Source: Leptidea sinapis
Taxonomy: Eukaryota > Arthropoda > Insecta > Lepidoptera > Pieridae
Assembly: GCF_905404315.1 (NCBI RefSeq)
Contig: NC_066265.1
Location: 275,501 to 339,500 of the forward strand
DNA: 64,000 bases
Direction: 5' to 3'
Of this stretch, positions 11,050 through 21,994 are shown one piece after another. Position numbers and translations under genes: made by a program. The notes under the pieces are model-generated. The model was not told the DNA's origin and searched no databases. It was given only the letters and a program-made list of their open reading frames with translations. The first letter of the stretch is position 1; every line of letters begins with the position of its first letter.

Positions 11050-11166
11050 ATCACTCTGGTTTCCCTTCAAAACGAATAAATCTTTCGCCTTTTACTAAAG
11101 ATTTCCGTGGAGGGGAACACTCAAATGAGTCTTCATATATTTTTTACAGTCTCACTTCGGTGAGAT
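11050..11166 (+). ncRNA. U5 spliceosomal snRNA (gene or well-kept copy)
   Basis: The sequence has the invariant U5 loop 1 core, GCCTTTTAC, within 'tctttcgccttttactaaag'. It sits at the tip of a long stem whose arms include 'ggtttcccttc' and 'gaggggaac'. An Sm-type site 'atattttttac' follows near 11137-11147. A 3' hairpin, TCTCAC-TTCG-GTGAGA, closes the molecule. All parts are in the correct order and spacing for U5, which pairs with exon ends in the spliceosome. I see no obvious upstream promoter element, so a recent pseudogene is possible. It lies in the intron between the host exons at 10445 and 16437, on the same strand. Confidence 0.88.
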
Positions 11167-14100
11167 TTATTAAAGTATAAAAGTTATGGAGTACTTGTGA
11201 GTTAATAGTAGATTGTACTGTTATACTTATACAAGTCACAGCTGCCACGCGGCCCGCTGACCGCTCTGCCAAGTGCCAATAGCGTCACGAAGATCGCTTT
11301 ACTTAAATAGTATTTTCATTAGATAATACTTTAATAACTTGCCATCATCGGCCATTCTTTTTTGTGATATGTAGTAAGAGTAACTATATAATATTATTTT
11401 GTGTTACTAAACTTACTACTCGACTAGGCTACTACCATGTTTATTCATACAGCTGCGTGATGTTGGAATCATTAAATTATCAATTAGTAAATATAGTCTC
11501 AATCTCAAGAAATGGTATTTCAACAATTTAGAACTCTATAAATAAACGTTGTCTTCAATAATGTATTCGACTTTTCTTCTGGGTTATCAGTAGTACAACT
11601 AACTATTAAAAATGAGAAACAGTTAACAGCCTGCCAAATATAAGTTGTCATGATGCAAAAATAAATGACTAATAATTTAAGATATTGGTATTTGATAACT
11701 TAATCATTTAAACATAGGTTTTGGTGTACCTAACCTTGTGATGAAGCATATGTCATTAAAGTCATCAATTATCTTGGAATCTGTCAGTATATTTTAGTCG
11801 CAATTAAATATCCCACCCATTATAGTGTGCAGTCATTTTGTAAATAACTAATATTGTATTTATTGGTTTGTTTTGCATGTATCAATGTACAAGGTGGAGG
11901 GTCTAACTAATAAAAAATTGAAAATAAATAATGTATTGATTCATTAATTGGTTTTATTTTAACTAGATTATTGATAATCATTTATTCGTCTAGAATCTAG
12001 ACGAATTAGACAAACGATAAAAACATGTCAGGTTAAGAACTTTCGTGTGTGTGAATTGCTCCAAATAGAGATTAACTGTCAACTCAATTTTTTTCGACGT
12101 TTTAACAACTATCATAGTCTATCTAGACGAATAAATGATCTAAGAGAATATATTTTTTATATTTCTATTTCGCTTGAATACTAATATTAATATATCAAAG
12201 TTACGGTTTGTCTTCGCATGCATGGATCTATGAAAATTTCAATATCAAATTTCATGCCTATTTTCGTGTGTATAGTTAGGTAAAGGTATGTCTCAGTGGG
12301 TGTGTGATTTATTCAGGGGCAGTACGCTATTTTTTATATATATGTATCAGTGATTAGTGGTGGTGGTAGTAGTGGTGAACGTGGAACTGTTACGATGGCC
12401 GGCTCGATCCTCGCTCGCCATGTTACTAATATTGTTTCAGTTGCCACGGCTATCACTATCATCGGGTCACCCCTGTACGCGTACCCCTGTTTTTATAGTT
12501 AAATACGATATTCATTTATCGTACACAAAAATGACAATTTATATTAATTACATAAAAAAATTAACACTTTAAAACTATTATAGTTATTATACATTTAAAT
12601 GTTTATCTCTTCAGAAAAATCAACTTTCATCCATAATTTCAACGACTTGTCTTACGTATTTTCGATCAGGACACGTGTAATTCTGACGCGAGTTTAATAT
12701 TTTATATATATCCCAAGGAAAGTGCTCAACGCTGTTAATGAAGTTTTCACTTAAAAAAATGAAAATATATATTTTTTTTTGATTAATTAAAATTTATATG
12801 CTCTCGTTAATTGAAATATTTTTAGGTACTTACATTAACCCACATGTTAGGCCGGTCGTCGGCCCTCCCGTACGCACGTGACTATGGGTCCTACTTGTTG
12901 ATGCCTGTCGCCGGCGTGCTTCGTATTATAACACGTTGTTACATCAACAACAATCACGGTATTCTGGAGTAACAGGCACATAATAGGCTCCATCTCTAAC
13001 TGTCAGGTGACGGCCACCCTGCTGTATGCTCCGGCTCATATAACTACCACTCAGGTCAAGTGCCAAGGCTTAACATCAGAGAGCCCGGGACAATCAGCTT
13101 TTAACTTGCATGACATGTTACGTATATAAATACTGCAACTACATATTTTGTGTCCGAGTTTTTTTACCAGTGGGAAGTTTCTTAGAACAGGATACCAGAT
13201 AAGTGATACAAGAGGAGTGCCGTTTTCTGCTATCAAGAAGTACCTAATGTGTAAGCGGTTTGTCAGGGCCGTAGCTAGTTGGTGGCTAGCTGGGCTTAGA
13301 GTTGTAATGTCGTGGTGAGAGTGATGCCTCGTCACTTTCTTTCATAATATCATTCTCAAACTAATGAACAATTAATTTAATAGGTCTTTCGTGAAGTTTG
13401 ATTGTGTAAGTATCATATTTTATACATAATTACTAAACAGCCATTGAATAACCGTACATGTTTTGAACCGATGAATGATATACAGTTAGTATTAGTCTAG
13501 TTGCGCTTCCATTTAATAATATGCATGGTTTTTAAAAATACTTAAATTTGATTATTAATATCGTAAAAAACCAATCTTATTGAATTAAAAAATAAATATT
13601 GTATTCCCAAAATATTTTTCGGCTATTCAAACGCGCCATTTTACGCGGTGTTTCTGTAACGTCAGAGTCTATATCAAGCATCTATATTGTACTAATAAAT
13701 GTATGGCGGATTTTCCCTTCGGTTATACTGCGAAAAGTAGTGCACAATAATATCTACTTTTACATTAAATGCAGCGTGTTTCGGAGAATGTATTAGTATA
13801 TATGTTGATCATTACTTATCCGAAACATATATTGTTTTGTCTTCGAAATACCTACGTATAAATAGGCAATATAAATAATTCAGTCAATGACATTTCATTA
13901 CAATATTCATATAATGAGCTGGCGCGGGGTATTCACCGGGTCAGCAATTATCTTGTATAAACTAATTTTTAATAATTCTGATGAAACGTATTATATTTAT
14001 ATACATTTTCTGATTTCTATAATAATTGACCAAAGCGAAAACTTTATTTATATATAAGTATTTTCTGGTGCCTGTGTGCAAAAATACTTCGATAATTTTA

Positions 14101-14330
14101 CTAGAGTAAAGTGTTTTTAACCGACTTCAATAAGGAGGAGGTTATCAATTCGATCGGTATTTTTTTTTATGTATGTACACCGATTTCTCTGAGATTTATG
14201 ATCCGATTTACATAATTCTTCTTTTGTTTGATGCGAAATAGATGCCATTTGGTCCCATAAAAATTTGGCCCAGTAGTTTTCATTTTATGAATATTTATAT
14301 AATTATTAACTGACATTAAAACGTAAAAAT
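11167..14330. other. long AT-rich intron stretch
   Basis: No coding exon found. A small inverted-repeat structure is listed separately at 11976-12141. The rest holds scattered AT-rich sequence and GC-richer patches near 12380-12490 and 12850-13030 that I cannot assign. Confidence 0.4.
11976..12141. repeat. possible short inverted-repeat element (MITE-like)
   Basis: The left end 'aatcatttattcgtctaga' is repeated inverted at the right end, 'tctagacgaataaatgatct'. A near-perfect palindrome (tcgtctaga-a-tctagacga) lies at the left end. No target duplication is certain. Confidence 0.4.
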
Positions 14331-14792
14331 TAAAAAATAAACTACGTGTAAAAAACCCACTTCAAAAACTGAAAAGTATCAGATAACTAATAATTTAATT
14401 TAATACACCTCTTATAAAAACCTTTACCTTTAATATTAAAGAAATACTATTATTTGTATGTGCTACATATTGATAGGTTTAAAGTCGGTGCCAAGCCAAA
14501 TGTAATAAAACACTCGCCACTCGTGAATTTGAACGGGATAGCTTCGTCTAGAACAAAACAACCTAAGCAAACAGACAGTACAGCAAGTAAGCTGTTTATA
14601 TATTAAGTTTTATTTTGTTTAGGGCTTGGCATTGACTTAAAACCTATCAATAGGTAGCACATATTAATAATAGTATTTTATATATATTAAAGGTAAACGT
14701 TTGCATAAGAGACGTGTATTAAATTGAATTTTTAGTTATTAGATACTTTTCAGTTTTTGAAGTCGGTTTTTTTAAACGTAGTTTATTTTTTA
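14331..14792. mobile_element. foldback/MITE element with about 190-bp inverted arms
   Basis: The left arm begins 'taaaaaataaactacgtg' and runs through 'acttcaaaaactgaaaagta' and 'tattgataggttt'. The right arm carries the same blocks inverted ('aaacctatcaata', 'tacttttcagtttttgaag', 'cgtagtttattttttata'). The arms differ by scattered changes, so the element is not recent. The loop is roughly 80 bp and has no coding capacity. A non-autonomous DNA transposon is the simplest reading. Confidence 0.7.
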
Positions 14793-14854
14793 TAGTTCCA
14801 AGAGACTACTATCCGAGCAAAGTTGTGTAAACAGTAACCATTGGACCGTGTGCA

Positions 14855-15330
14855 CCGCAGGGAATTGTCGGAGACCAAGTGCTCTGTAAACGGCTAGATA
14901 ACTTGACGTTGCATAGGGACGTGTGTTCATTCTTCTTCATGGTGTGTCTTCTACCGTATTATCACGGGTAGTAGTCCGAAGAGCTGTTTGATTTGATTAC
15001 TGCTGCTGAATTCCACCTTCACACAACATGCTACTAATAAGGATATCATCCCCATCATTTATCCAGAACGTTCGTCCACAGTGCGGTTTTCAAGGAACTT
15101 TCTTCTACGTACGACGAGCTGTGGAATAAGCTTTCTTGTGATGTGAGATACGACATGGACGACCCGACATGGGTATCTTAAAAAAAGCGCGTACACTTTT
15201 TGAACGGGCCGGCAACGCTCTTGTGGTCTCTCTGGTGTTACAGGAGAATGTGGGCGGCGGTGATCACTTAACATCAGGTGACCCGGACGCTCGTTTGTCC
15301 TCTCTTCCATAAACAAAATGAAAAACAATG
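14855..15330 (+). repeat. LINE 3' end with tail
   Basis: This is the longest + strand copy of the LINE end seen in the window: a decayed ORF C-terminus, the 'gggccggcaacgctcttgtg' block, then 'gtgatcacttaacatcagg' and 'gctcgtttgtcctctcttcc'. It aligns with 1386-1675 and 48544-48671. Confidence 0.7.
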
Positions 15331-15954
15331 AGAAGAGATACAGTATTTCCAACAAGTTGCTTATATTTTTTTGGTATATTATACAAAGTACCAACTTTGA
15401 AGTGAGGTAGGTAGATTAACAATATATCAGATTATTTTTATGCATATTGATAAATCTTATGTTTTGTCCAAAAATAAAATATATGAACTAACCGAACCAA
15501 CAAAACAAAAAGTTTATCAGAAAGCTTTGAATTGGTTACCAGACTATATCAAAACTGTATGTGGTCTATCAATATCAAATTGAAACCTTATATTTCAGGA
15601 AAACTCTGTTTCGTAAGTAAGGAATATCGTGTGTACCTAATTAATCGAAAATAATAATAAAATTTCATTCGTACCGAGCATTTTTTTTATTTGTTTTTAT
15701 AAAAAAGGATTCCTTTTGTTTGTTTTAAGTTTATTTTATACAAAAGTTAAGGTATTTTATTTATCGATTGAGGCAGTACGAAGTCTGCCGGGTCAGCTGA
15801 AAAAACAATTAATAATTTAGTATATCGCTAACCAACGTAAATAATATATAAGAACCATAGCATTGTTCGTGTTTATCTATACTGATAATAATAAGTGCAG
15901 TGATGAAGTAAAGGTAACATTGTTCAGAGCATATTATGTTTATGTTTAATATAA
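15331..15954. other. intron sequence; possible degenerate Helitron end
   Basis: Mostly AT-rich. 'gtctgccgggtcagct' near 15783 resembles the 3' end of the Helitron at 35837-36172, but the terminal CTAGT is missing. Confidence 0.3.
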
Positions 15955-16285
15955 TGTCAACTTTGGGTCAAGTTCACCAGACCAGCCGTGCCATCAACAT
16001 CATCAGGGTGCAATACAATGACGCGTATCGTATCATGATGAAGTTGCCACGGTACTGCAATGTTCGCTAAGACCGGAATACCGGACTTGTTCGCGATCAT
16101 TCTTTATGGAATCGTCTCCGTACCTCTAGTAACGAGATTCTCAGTACATTGGCGGGACGCAGTTCAGAACGGTTCCATGTTCAAACACTGGCACTCACTG
16201 CACCGGGAGCCAACAAAAAATAGCCCCGTTACAAGAAGTACGACCAATTTGACTGAGCATGATGAGTGACGACAATATATGAATT
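15955..16285 (+). pseudogene. LINE C-terminal remnant
   Basis: VQYNDAYRIMMKLPRYCN and, after breaks, NRLRTSSNEIL can be read. They match the C-terminal part of the minus-strand LINE at 57768-58442 (VQYNNAYRILMRLHKYC and RIRESENEIL), so the same family is present in both orientations. Confidence 0.7.
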
Positions 16286-16436
16286 ATGATAACATTATTG
16301 ACATCGGCAATTTTAAATTATTATTATTTTTTTTTTATTTAAATGTATACGTTGTATTCTGTTTATACCTTTTAATATAGACTATTATTATTACAGCTAA
16401 AGTGAAAATGCCCAAATATTTTATGTAATTTTACAG

Positions 16437-16521
16437 GAAGTCCATGGGATGAGATATTCTCAAAGACGTTGACTCTACATGATCTCGAGCGAGGATCACA
16501 AAGGGGCGAAACAGACAAATC
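16437..16521 (+). CDS. host gene exon 6 (short)
   Basis: Acceptor 'ttttacag' precedes and donor 'gtaagt' follows. It joins the G left at 10587 and leaves TC, which is completed by the A at 39866, 23 kb away. It reads SPWDEIFSKTLTLHDLERG. Phase agreement on both sides supports it despite its 85-nt length. Confidence 0.8.
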
Positions 16522-16638
16522 GTAAGTTCATTTTAGGATTAACTTTAAAGCTCCAGCCAGCTCTTGGGAACCTCTCAAAACACTGATTCAGTGTGGCCTT
16601 GCTGTCATATTTATGATTCAACAATTTTGAATCACATG

Positions 16639-16687
16639 CTCTCGTCCGATCACCGAATTAAAGCAACCGCGTCGGACGCGGTTAGTA
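16639..16687 (+). pseudogene. 5S rRNA internal fragment
   Basis: From 'ctcgtccgatcaccgaa' to 'gcggttagta' it matches the middle of the 5S body with a small insertion ('caaccgcgtcgg'). There is no spacer on either side. Confidence 0.75.
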
Positions 16688-17048
16688 AGTAAGAGTTTAT
16701 TTGTTGACAAGGGAAGTTATAGATGATTTAAATACATTTTAGCTCTCCATGTCTGACATATAGAAATTATAATCAAATCATAATAATTATCATAAAACAA
16801 AATTGATTTCATCATTAAATAAAATAAAATTAAATTAATCGCATCGTGAAGTTAAAAATAAGAGTGAACATATCATTATTAAGAAAAATTATTATAAATG
16901 TCACAGTTAAATTAAAAATACATGTTTAAAATACGTAGATACTAAATACATATTTGTCAATGTTACTTCAAAGTCATTTTCTATTAATTATTCACTGATC
17001 TTATAATATAATTTATGCACTAAATATATTTTAAGTTTATTTTTAAAT
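16688..17048. other. AT-rich intron sequence
   Basis: Nothing recognised between the 5S fragment and cluster B. Confidence 0.4.
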
Positions 17049-17092
17049 TACTTAGATGGGTGACCGCTTGGGGACACCGCGTGATGTTGGCT
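17049..17092 (+). pseudogene. truncated 5S rRNA gene at the cluster B start
   Basis: Only the 3' part from 'tacttagatggg' remains. G for A at 17073. Confidence 0.9.
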
Positions 17093-17175
17093 TTTTGTTC
17101 ATTTAACTCTTATTTTATTTTGGTTTAGTTAATTGGTGTTAATATTATTGGTTGATAATGTTCGAACGGTCTATC

Positions 17176-17294
17176 GCCAACGTCCATACCACGTTGAATA
17201 CACCGGTTCTCGTCCGATCACCGAAGTTAAGCAACGTCGGGCGCGGTCAGTACTTAGATGGGTGACCGCTTGGGAACACCGCGTGATGTTGGCT
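17176..17294 (+). rRNA. 5S rRNA gene B1
   Basis: Consensus body and 202-bp-type spacer. Confidence 0.97.
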
Positions 17295-17377
17295 TTTTGT
17301 TCATTTAACTCTTATTTTATTTTGGTTTAGTTAATTGGTGTTAATATTATTGGTTGATAATGTTCGAACGGTCTATC

Positions 17378-17496
17378 GCCAACGTCCATACCACGTTGAA
17401 TACACCGGTTCTCGTCCGATCACCGAAGTTAAGCAACGTCGGGCGCGGTCAGTACTTAGATGGGTGACCGCTTGGGAACACCGCGTGATGTTGGCT
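17378..17496 (+). rRNA. 5S rRNA gene B2
   Basis: Consensus body; followed by a 206-bp-type spacer (TTAATTAATT). Confidence 0.97.
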
Positions 17497-17583
17497 TTTT
17501 GTTCATTTAACTCTTATTTTATTTTGGTTTAGTTAATTAATTGGTGTTAATATTATTGGTTGATAATGTTCGAACGGTCTATC

Positions 17584-17702
17584 GCCAACGTCCATACCAC
17601 GTTGAATACACCGGTTCTCGTCCGATCACCGAAGTTAAGCAACGTCGGGCGCTGTCAGTACTTAGATGGGTGACCGCTTGGGAACACCGCGTGATGTTGG
17701 CT
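17584..17702 (+). rRNA. 5S rRNA gene B3
   Basis: T for G at 17653 in the 'gcggtcag' stretch. Confidence 0.95.
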
Positions 17703-17785
17703 TTTTGTTCATTTAACTCTTATTTTATTTTGGTTTAGTTAATTGGTGTTAATATTATTGGTTGATAATGTTCGAACGGTCTATC

Positions 17786-17904
17786 GCCAACGTCCATACC
17801 ACGTTGAATACACCGGTTCTCGTCCGATCACCGAAGTTAAGCAACGTCGGGCGCGGTCAGTACTTAGATGGGTGACCGCTTGGGAACACCGCGTGATGTT
17901 GGCT
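17786..17904 (+). rRNA. 5S rRNA gene B4
   Basis: Consensus body. Confidence 0.97.
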
Positions 17905-17987
17905 TTTTGTTCATTTAACTCTTATTTTATTTTGGTTTAGTTAATTGGTGTTAATATTATTGGTTGATAATGTTCGAACGGTCTATC

Positions 17988-18106
17988 GCCAACGTCCATA
18001 CCACGTTGAATACACCGGTTCTCGTCCGATCACCGAAGTTAAGCAACGTCGGGCGCGGTCAGTACTTAGATGGGTGACCGCTTGGGAACACCGCGTGATG
18101 TTGGCT
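17988..18106 (+). rRNA. 5S rRNA gene B5
   Basis: Consensus body; the base change is in the 3' flank (ttttggtca instead of ttttgttca). Confidence 0.97.
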
Positions 18107-18189
18107 TTTTGGTCATTTAACTCTTATTTTATTTTGGTTTAGTTAATTGGTGTTAATATTATTGGTTGATAATGTCCGAACGGTCTATC

Positions 18190-18308
18190 GCCAACGTCCA
18201 TACCACGTTGAATACACCGGTTCTCGTCCGATCACCGAAGTTAAGCAACGTCGGGCGCGGTCAGTACTTAGATGGGTGACCGCTTGGGAACACCGCGTGA
18301 TGTTGGCT
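18190..18308 (+). rRNA. 5S rRNA gene B6
   Basis: Consensus body; preceding spacer of the 'tccgaac' type, as before A4. Confidence 0.97.
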
Positions 18309-18391
18309 TTTTGTTCATTTAACTCTTATTTTATTTTGGTTTAGTTAATTGGTGTTAATATTATTGGTTGATAATGTCCGAACGGTCTATC

Positions 18392-18510
18392 GCCAACGTC
18401 CATACCACGTTGAATACACCGGTTCTCGTCCGATCACCGAAGTTAAGCAACGTCGGGCGCGGTCAGTACTTAGATGGGTGACCGCTTGGGAACACCGCGT
18501 GATGTTGGCT
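18392..18510 (+). rRNA. 5S rRNA gene B7
   Basis: Consensus body; 'tccgaac' spacer shared with B6. Confidence 0.97.
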
Positions 18511-18593
18511 TTTTGTTCATTTAACTCTTATTTTATTTTGGTTTAGTTAATTGGTGTTAATATTATTGGTTGATAATGTTCGAACGGTCTATC

Positions 18594-18712
18594 GCCAACG
18601 TCCATACCACGTTGAATACACCGGTTCTCGTCCGATCACCGAAGTTAAGCAACGTCGGGCGCGGTCAGTACTTAGATGGGTGACCGCTTGGGAACACCGC
18701 GTGATGTTGGCT
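18594..18712 (+). rRNA. 5S rRNA gene B8
   Basis: Consensus body; last intact gene of the cluster, followed by the spacer variant 'ggtttaattaatt'. Confidence 0.97.
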
Positions 18713-18795
18713 TTTTGTTCATTTAACTCTTATTTTATTTTGGTTTAATTAATTGGTGTTAATATTATTGGTTGATAATGTTCGAACGGTCTATC

Positions 18796-18836
18796 GTACT
18801 TAGATGGGTGACAGGTATTTGGAAGAGCGCGTGATA
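18796..18836 (+). pseudogene. rearranged 5S remnant at the cluster B end
   Basis: The spacer runs as far as 'ggtctatcg' and is then joined directly to 'tacttagatgggtgac', skipping most of the gene. A diverged 'gcgcgtgata' end follows. Confidence 0.75.
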
Positions 18837-19344
18837 TTTTTTGTTGTTTTTAGCTTATAAATACTACGTACATTTAATTTGTAACAAGAATACAATGTGC
18901 ATGTATTACGGCTTAAAGTATGAAATTGCCGATTTGTACTGAAAAGAAGGAATTCTTTTTTTTATTTAACATAATATTTATATAACCAAATAATTATCAT
19001 TATTTTCTATACGTTGCTGCAGTCTAATAGAAAAGATAGAAAGAAAGAAAACGCCGCAACATTGTTGCGGCGTTTGACCTGGGGTCAGCCATTGCATTTT
19101 TCGCTTACGGTTCGGAATCCACTTTTCAACGCATCGATTCAACAAGGCAATATAAGTTTCAACACGCGCTTCTTTCTGCAGATCAGTTAAATCTAGAGGC
19201 ACCCATTTTTCATATTTTTTTTATTTTATTGATTTGACGCAATTGAGTCAATATTTTTGGTAAGGCAACGTTAAACCATGCCGCTAATTCATGAGTAGTA
19301 AAAAATCGCACGGTGCATTCATTAGCAGTGCCCTCTCAAAGCGC
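18837..19344. other. intron sequence between cluster B and the LINE relic
   Basis: It contains a short inverted motif near 19050-19075 ('cgccgcaac' and 'gttgcggcg') that forms a strong hairpin. I recognise no gene; the minus-strand open frame at 18978-19202 looks accidental. Confidence 0.35.
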
Positions 19345-19402
19345 AACATTCAAATTCAATTCAAATTCAAAAACACTTTATTCATGTAGGTCACGGAAAT
19401 GA
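19345..19402 (-). repeat. 3' end of a CR1-type LINE relic (left part)
   Basis: A-rich 'ttcaaattcaattcaaattc' leads into 'cactttattcatgtagg'. The relic resumes after the Polinton at 32076 and after the pogo element at 34316. It runs on the minus strand. Confidence 0.6.
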
Positions 19403-19408
19403 CACTTA
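19403..19408. repeat. Polinton target-site duplication, left copy (CACTTA)
   Basis: It is identical to 32070-32075. Six bases is the length known for Polinton insertion. Confidence 0.9.
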
Positions 19409-20554
19409 AGTAGTAGGGATTCGCCGGTTCTGGCTCACAGTAGTAGGGATTCGCCGGTTCTGGCTCCTCGATTCTGGCTCACTTGCTCGTGATGCCTACT
19501 AAAAAAAAAAAAAAGAAGTTTGGTGTCAAACTGGTGGTTTTGATGTATTTCCGAGCGATTGCGCTGATCCGTTTTTCGATATCTCTTATAGTTTCAAAGT
19601 TAGCATTTTAAATTAAACAGATCCATAATCATTAATAATCACTGGTCATTTAGCTAATGATTGGTGAGCGACTCAATGTCTAAATTTCCATGAACATGAT
19701 ACAGGTAATTTACTAATTACCTCTATCACATTCGTTACTACGATTAAAAAGACAGTTTCTGTATTTATTATTTATTTTTAAAACATGATTTAAATAAAGT
19801 ATATAATAAAACATCATTGCAGATTGTATCATTTTCAAAATATTTGATGAAATCATTCAAACTCTTCTTATTAAACTTAAAGTATAGATACATTATGCAG
19901 TACTCGCCACACACTGCGGTATATTCATTCTGTACTCTTGCAGTATTGTAGTTATACATTCTGCAATTCCTTTGTAAAAACATCAGCTGGAATCCCTGAG
20001 GTGGACGACCATATGAATCGAAGTATTGTCCAATACCCTGCTCATCAATGTGTATTGCAACCCAGTGAGTGCCTGGCTTATTATCACTATCTAAATTGCT
20101 GACAATATAACAGGGCGTTACAACATATATCGGCAATCGGTTTGCCGCGTAAACATTATTTTTAATACTGGGATCGATTTTGTTCAAATAATTCTGTATC
20201 TCGATTGTATTCATATTAGTTGAGAACAGGGTCTTGTCAGTTGCGAGGATTGAATAGTTATGTGGATCATAATAACATAAGCACTCAATAAATAAGGCTT
20301 TAATGTATCTTATTCATGTATTTAAAACTTATATGGTTACAATAAAACAAAATATCATTACAAGCGATTCAAATATAAATCTATGAACATTTGATGAAAT
20401 TATATTTTCATCAATTTTATTATAATATAAAAGCTGATTGAAAACGAACTTTGTACCTACATACTTACGTAGTCATTAGTACAATCTGGAAATGGTGACT
20501 CCATTAAACTATCAATAATTGAACTTATCATTTAAGTGCCATTATGTTTCACCA
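19409..20554 (+). repeat. Polinton left terminal inverted repeat
   Basis: 1,146 bp matching 30924-32069 inverted. Its outer end carries two copies of a 30-bp block (19409-19438 and 19439-19466) and a third partial TTCTGGCTC. It contains a full protease gene, so the element carries two. Confidence 0.95.
19768..20214 (-). CDS. adenain-like cysteine protease (left inverted repeat copy)
   Basis: The 148-residue reading has the adenovirus-type maturation protease triad: His50 in GTHWVAIH, Asp66 in YFDSYG and Cys102 in VCGEYC, with Gln95 seven residues before the Cys as the oxyanion-hole candidate. In adenoviruses and Polintons this enzyme cleaves capsid and core precursors during particle maturation. 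It is identical to the copy at 31264-31710. The visible ATG may not be the real start. An in-frame extension reaches a possible 3' splice site at 20233. A short upstream exon at 20504-20469 begins with ATG and ends at a strong GTAAGT donor, with phases matching (12 codons, then six more before this ATG). That would give about 166 residues; this part is inference. Confidence 0.9.
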   Translation of the reverse strand: MNTIEIQNYLNKIDPSIKNNVYAANRLPIYVVTPCYIVSNLDSDNKPGTHWVAIHIDEQGIGQYFDSYGRPPQGFQLMFLQRNCRMYNYNTARVQNEYTAVCGEYCIMYLYFKFNKKSLNDFIKYFENDTICNDVLLYTLFKSCFKNK

Positions 20555-20678
20555 TAATAAAACAAAATATCAGTTTATATACATATTTTTATTATATAAA
20601 TTTATAAGGTAATCTAGTATTTAATCAACATAAAAAATACACAAGGATACAAACGATTCAAACATTAATTATTATATT
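20555..20678. other. Polinton spacer between inverted repeat and capsid gene
   Basis: AT-rich, no ORF. It contains the 3' flank of the capsid gene. Confidence 0.4.
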
Positions 20679-21992
20679 CTAACTGCTGTAATCTACAGAA
20701 ATATTACGATTTTTATCAATTTCAATAACATTATCGAATTCCGCATAAACAATACAGTTAATTGTTTGTGTAAGAGCTGATTCAAAACGAACTTCTAATC
20801 TTACACTACCATGTTTTATAAGATTCCAATGACTTGAAGAATTTGCTGATAAATCGGGTGTTAAGTCGAAGGCTAGCAAGCAAAACCCTTTGGCATATTG
20901 CTCTCTTGATACTCCATTGCCTTCATTTAGGAAATGTATACCTGTTCCTGAGAATAACGTATGATAGACCGTAGTAAAAATATTACTGTCAAACGATGGC
21001 TGTAATGCTTTTGAAGGTATCTGTTGTCCATCTATGTATAAACAAAATGTATTAATATCATAATTTTCGAAATTGAATGGGTTTTTTGTGAGACTACCAT
21101 TAAAGGATGCATTATTCACAAAACCGACTATACACCTTTTGGGTATTTGACCAAGGAATATGTTATCAAGGGTTTTCCCCTGAATGCCTGATGGTATAGT
21201 TAAAACTTTGACTTCTGCTCGCGTGATTGGATATTTTGCTGTGGTAGATGATAAAACTTTTTGATGTGCAAGTAGCACAGTTGGGTTGATTCGTGCTCTT
21301 CGAATAATAAGAGTTGCATCTGTAATAGACACTTTAAATTTATGGTCAGTTGATGAAGCCATGAGATTGAAATTTTCTCTAGAACGAACTAACTTTACGC
21401 ACATGTCAACGCCATTAATCAAAAATTTTTCTTGGTTGAATAAATCTCCATGTAAATGTCCTATCATTTCTATTTCTTTGCTTTCACTAGCCAATTCTTG
21501 TCTTTTAATAAATCCTTTATTTTGTTCATCAGTTGCATCCATTTTTCCAGCTGTATCTTCATACCATAGACCACAAGTGAGATGAGATTCTTTTGCAGCA
21601 GGTGCATAATTCAATAGAGTTTCAATATAAGCTCGATATGCATATGTATTATTCGGTGGCGATACAAGTTTTTGATTTAAATATACATCAAGTTGACTGA
21701 AAAGTGTATGTAACCAATTATTAACTGGGGCCACAACTGTCGGTACTGTCAGTTTTGTATAATCTTGATTCAAAACTTTAGCTTTTATATGGAGTAAAGT
21801 ATGGGATAAATCCACATAGTCATCACCTGCCCCAGGTACTTGAAATTCTATTGGCCCATCATCAGCAAGTGATGAAATGGGCTTATAATGAATCCATAGT
21901 CCACTTTCAATGCTAGTTTGAGTTGATGGTAATGCAAATAAATCCAATTCGGACTTAATGCATTCACAAGACTGACTATGTAAAAATGACAT
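20679..21992 (-). CDS. Polinton major capsid protein (double jelly-roll type)
   Basis: 437 residues. The sequence is rich in beta-strand-like alternation with conserved-looking stretches such as PGAGDDYVDLSHTLLHIKAK near residues 54-73 and LHTLFSQLDVYLNQKLV near 94-110. I recognise this pattern from the animal proteins annotated as F54H12.2-like, which are Polinton capsid proteins. The length is at the short end for a double jelly-roll. The fold is inferred from family memory and size, not computed. It starts three bases downstream of the stop of the pVI-like gene and is the last of the compact minus-strand block. Confidence 0.75.
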   Translation of the reverse strand: MSFLHSQSCECIKSELDLFALPSTQTSIESGLWIHYKPISSLADDGPIEFQVPGAGDDYVDLSHTLLHIKAKVLNQDYTKLTVPTVVAPVNNWLHTLFSQLDVYLNQKLVSPPNNTYAYRAYIETLLNYAPAAKESHLTCGLWYEDTAGKMDATDEQNKGFIKRQELASESKEIEMIGHLHGDLFNQEKFLINGVDMCVKLVRSRENFNLMASSTDHKFKVSITDATLIIRRARINPTVLLAHQKVLSSTTAKYPITRAEVKVLTIPSGIQGKTLDNIFLGQIPKRCIVGFVNNASFNGSLTKNPFNFENYDINTFCLYIDGQQIPSKALQPSFDSNIFTTVYHTLFSGTGIHFLNEGNGVSREQYAKGFCLLAFDLTPDLSANSSSHWNLIKHGSVRLEVRFESALTQTINCIVYAEFDNVIEIDKNRNISVDYSS

Positions 21993-21994
21993 AT

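Larger units (their letters stand above)
17049..18836 (+). repeat. 5S rDNA cluster B (8 full units, both ends truncated)
   Basis: Cluster B opens with the last 44 bases of a 5S gene and continues with eight full units at 202-bp steps (one 206). It closes with a spacer that runs into a rearranged 5S piece. Spacer sequence is the same as in clusters A and C. It lies in the 23-kb intron of the host gene, 0.5 kb from the LINE relic that carries the Polinton. Confidence 0.95.

Noticed and set aside
15770..15800. Second Helitron 3' end
   Set aside because: The phrase 'tgccgggtcagct' matches, but the terminal CTAG followed by T is absent and no matching 5' end is seen.
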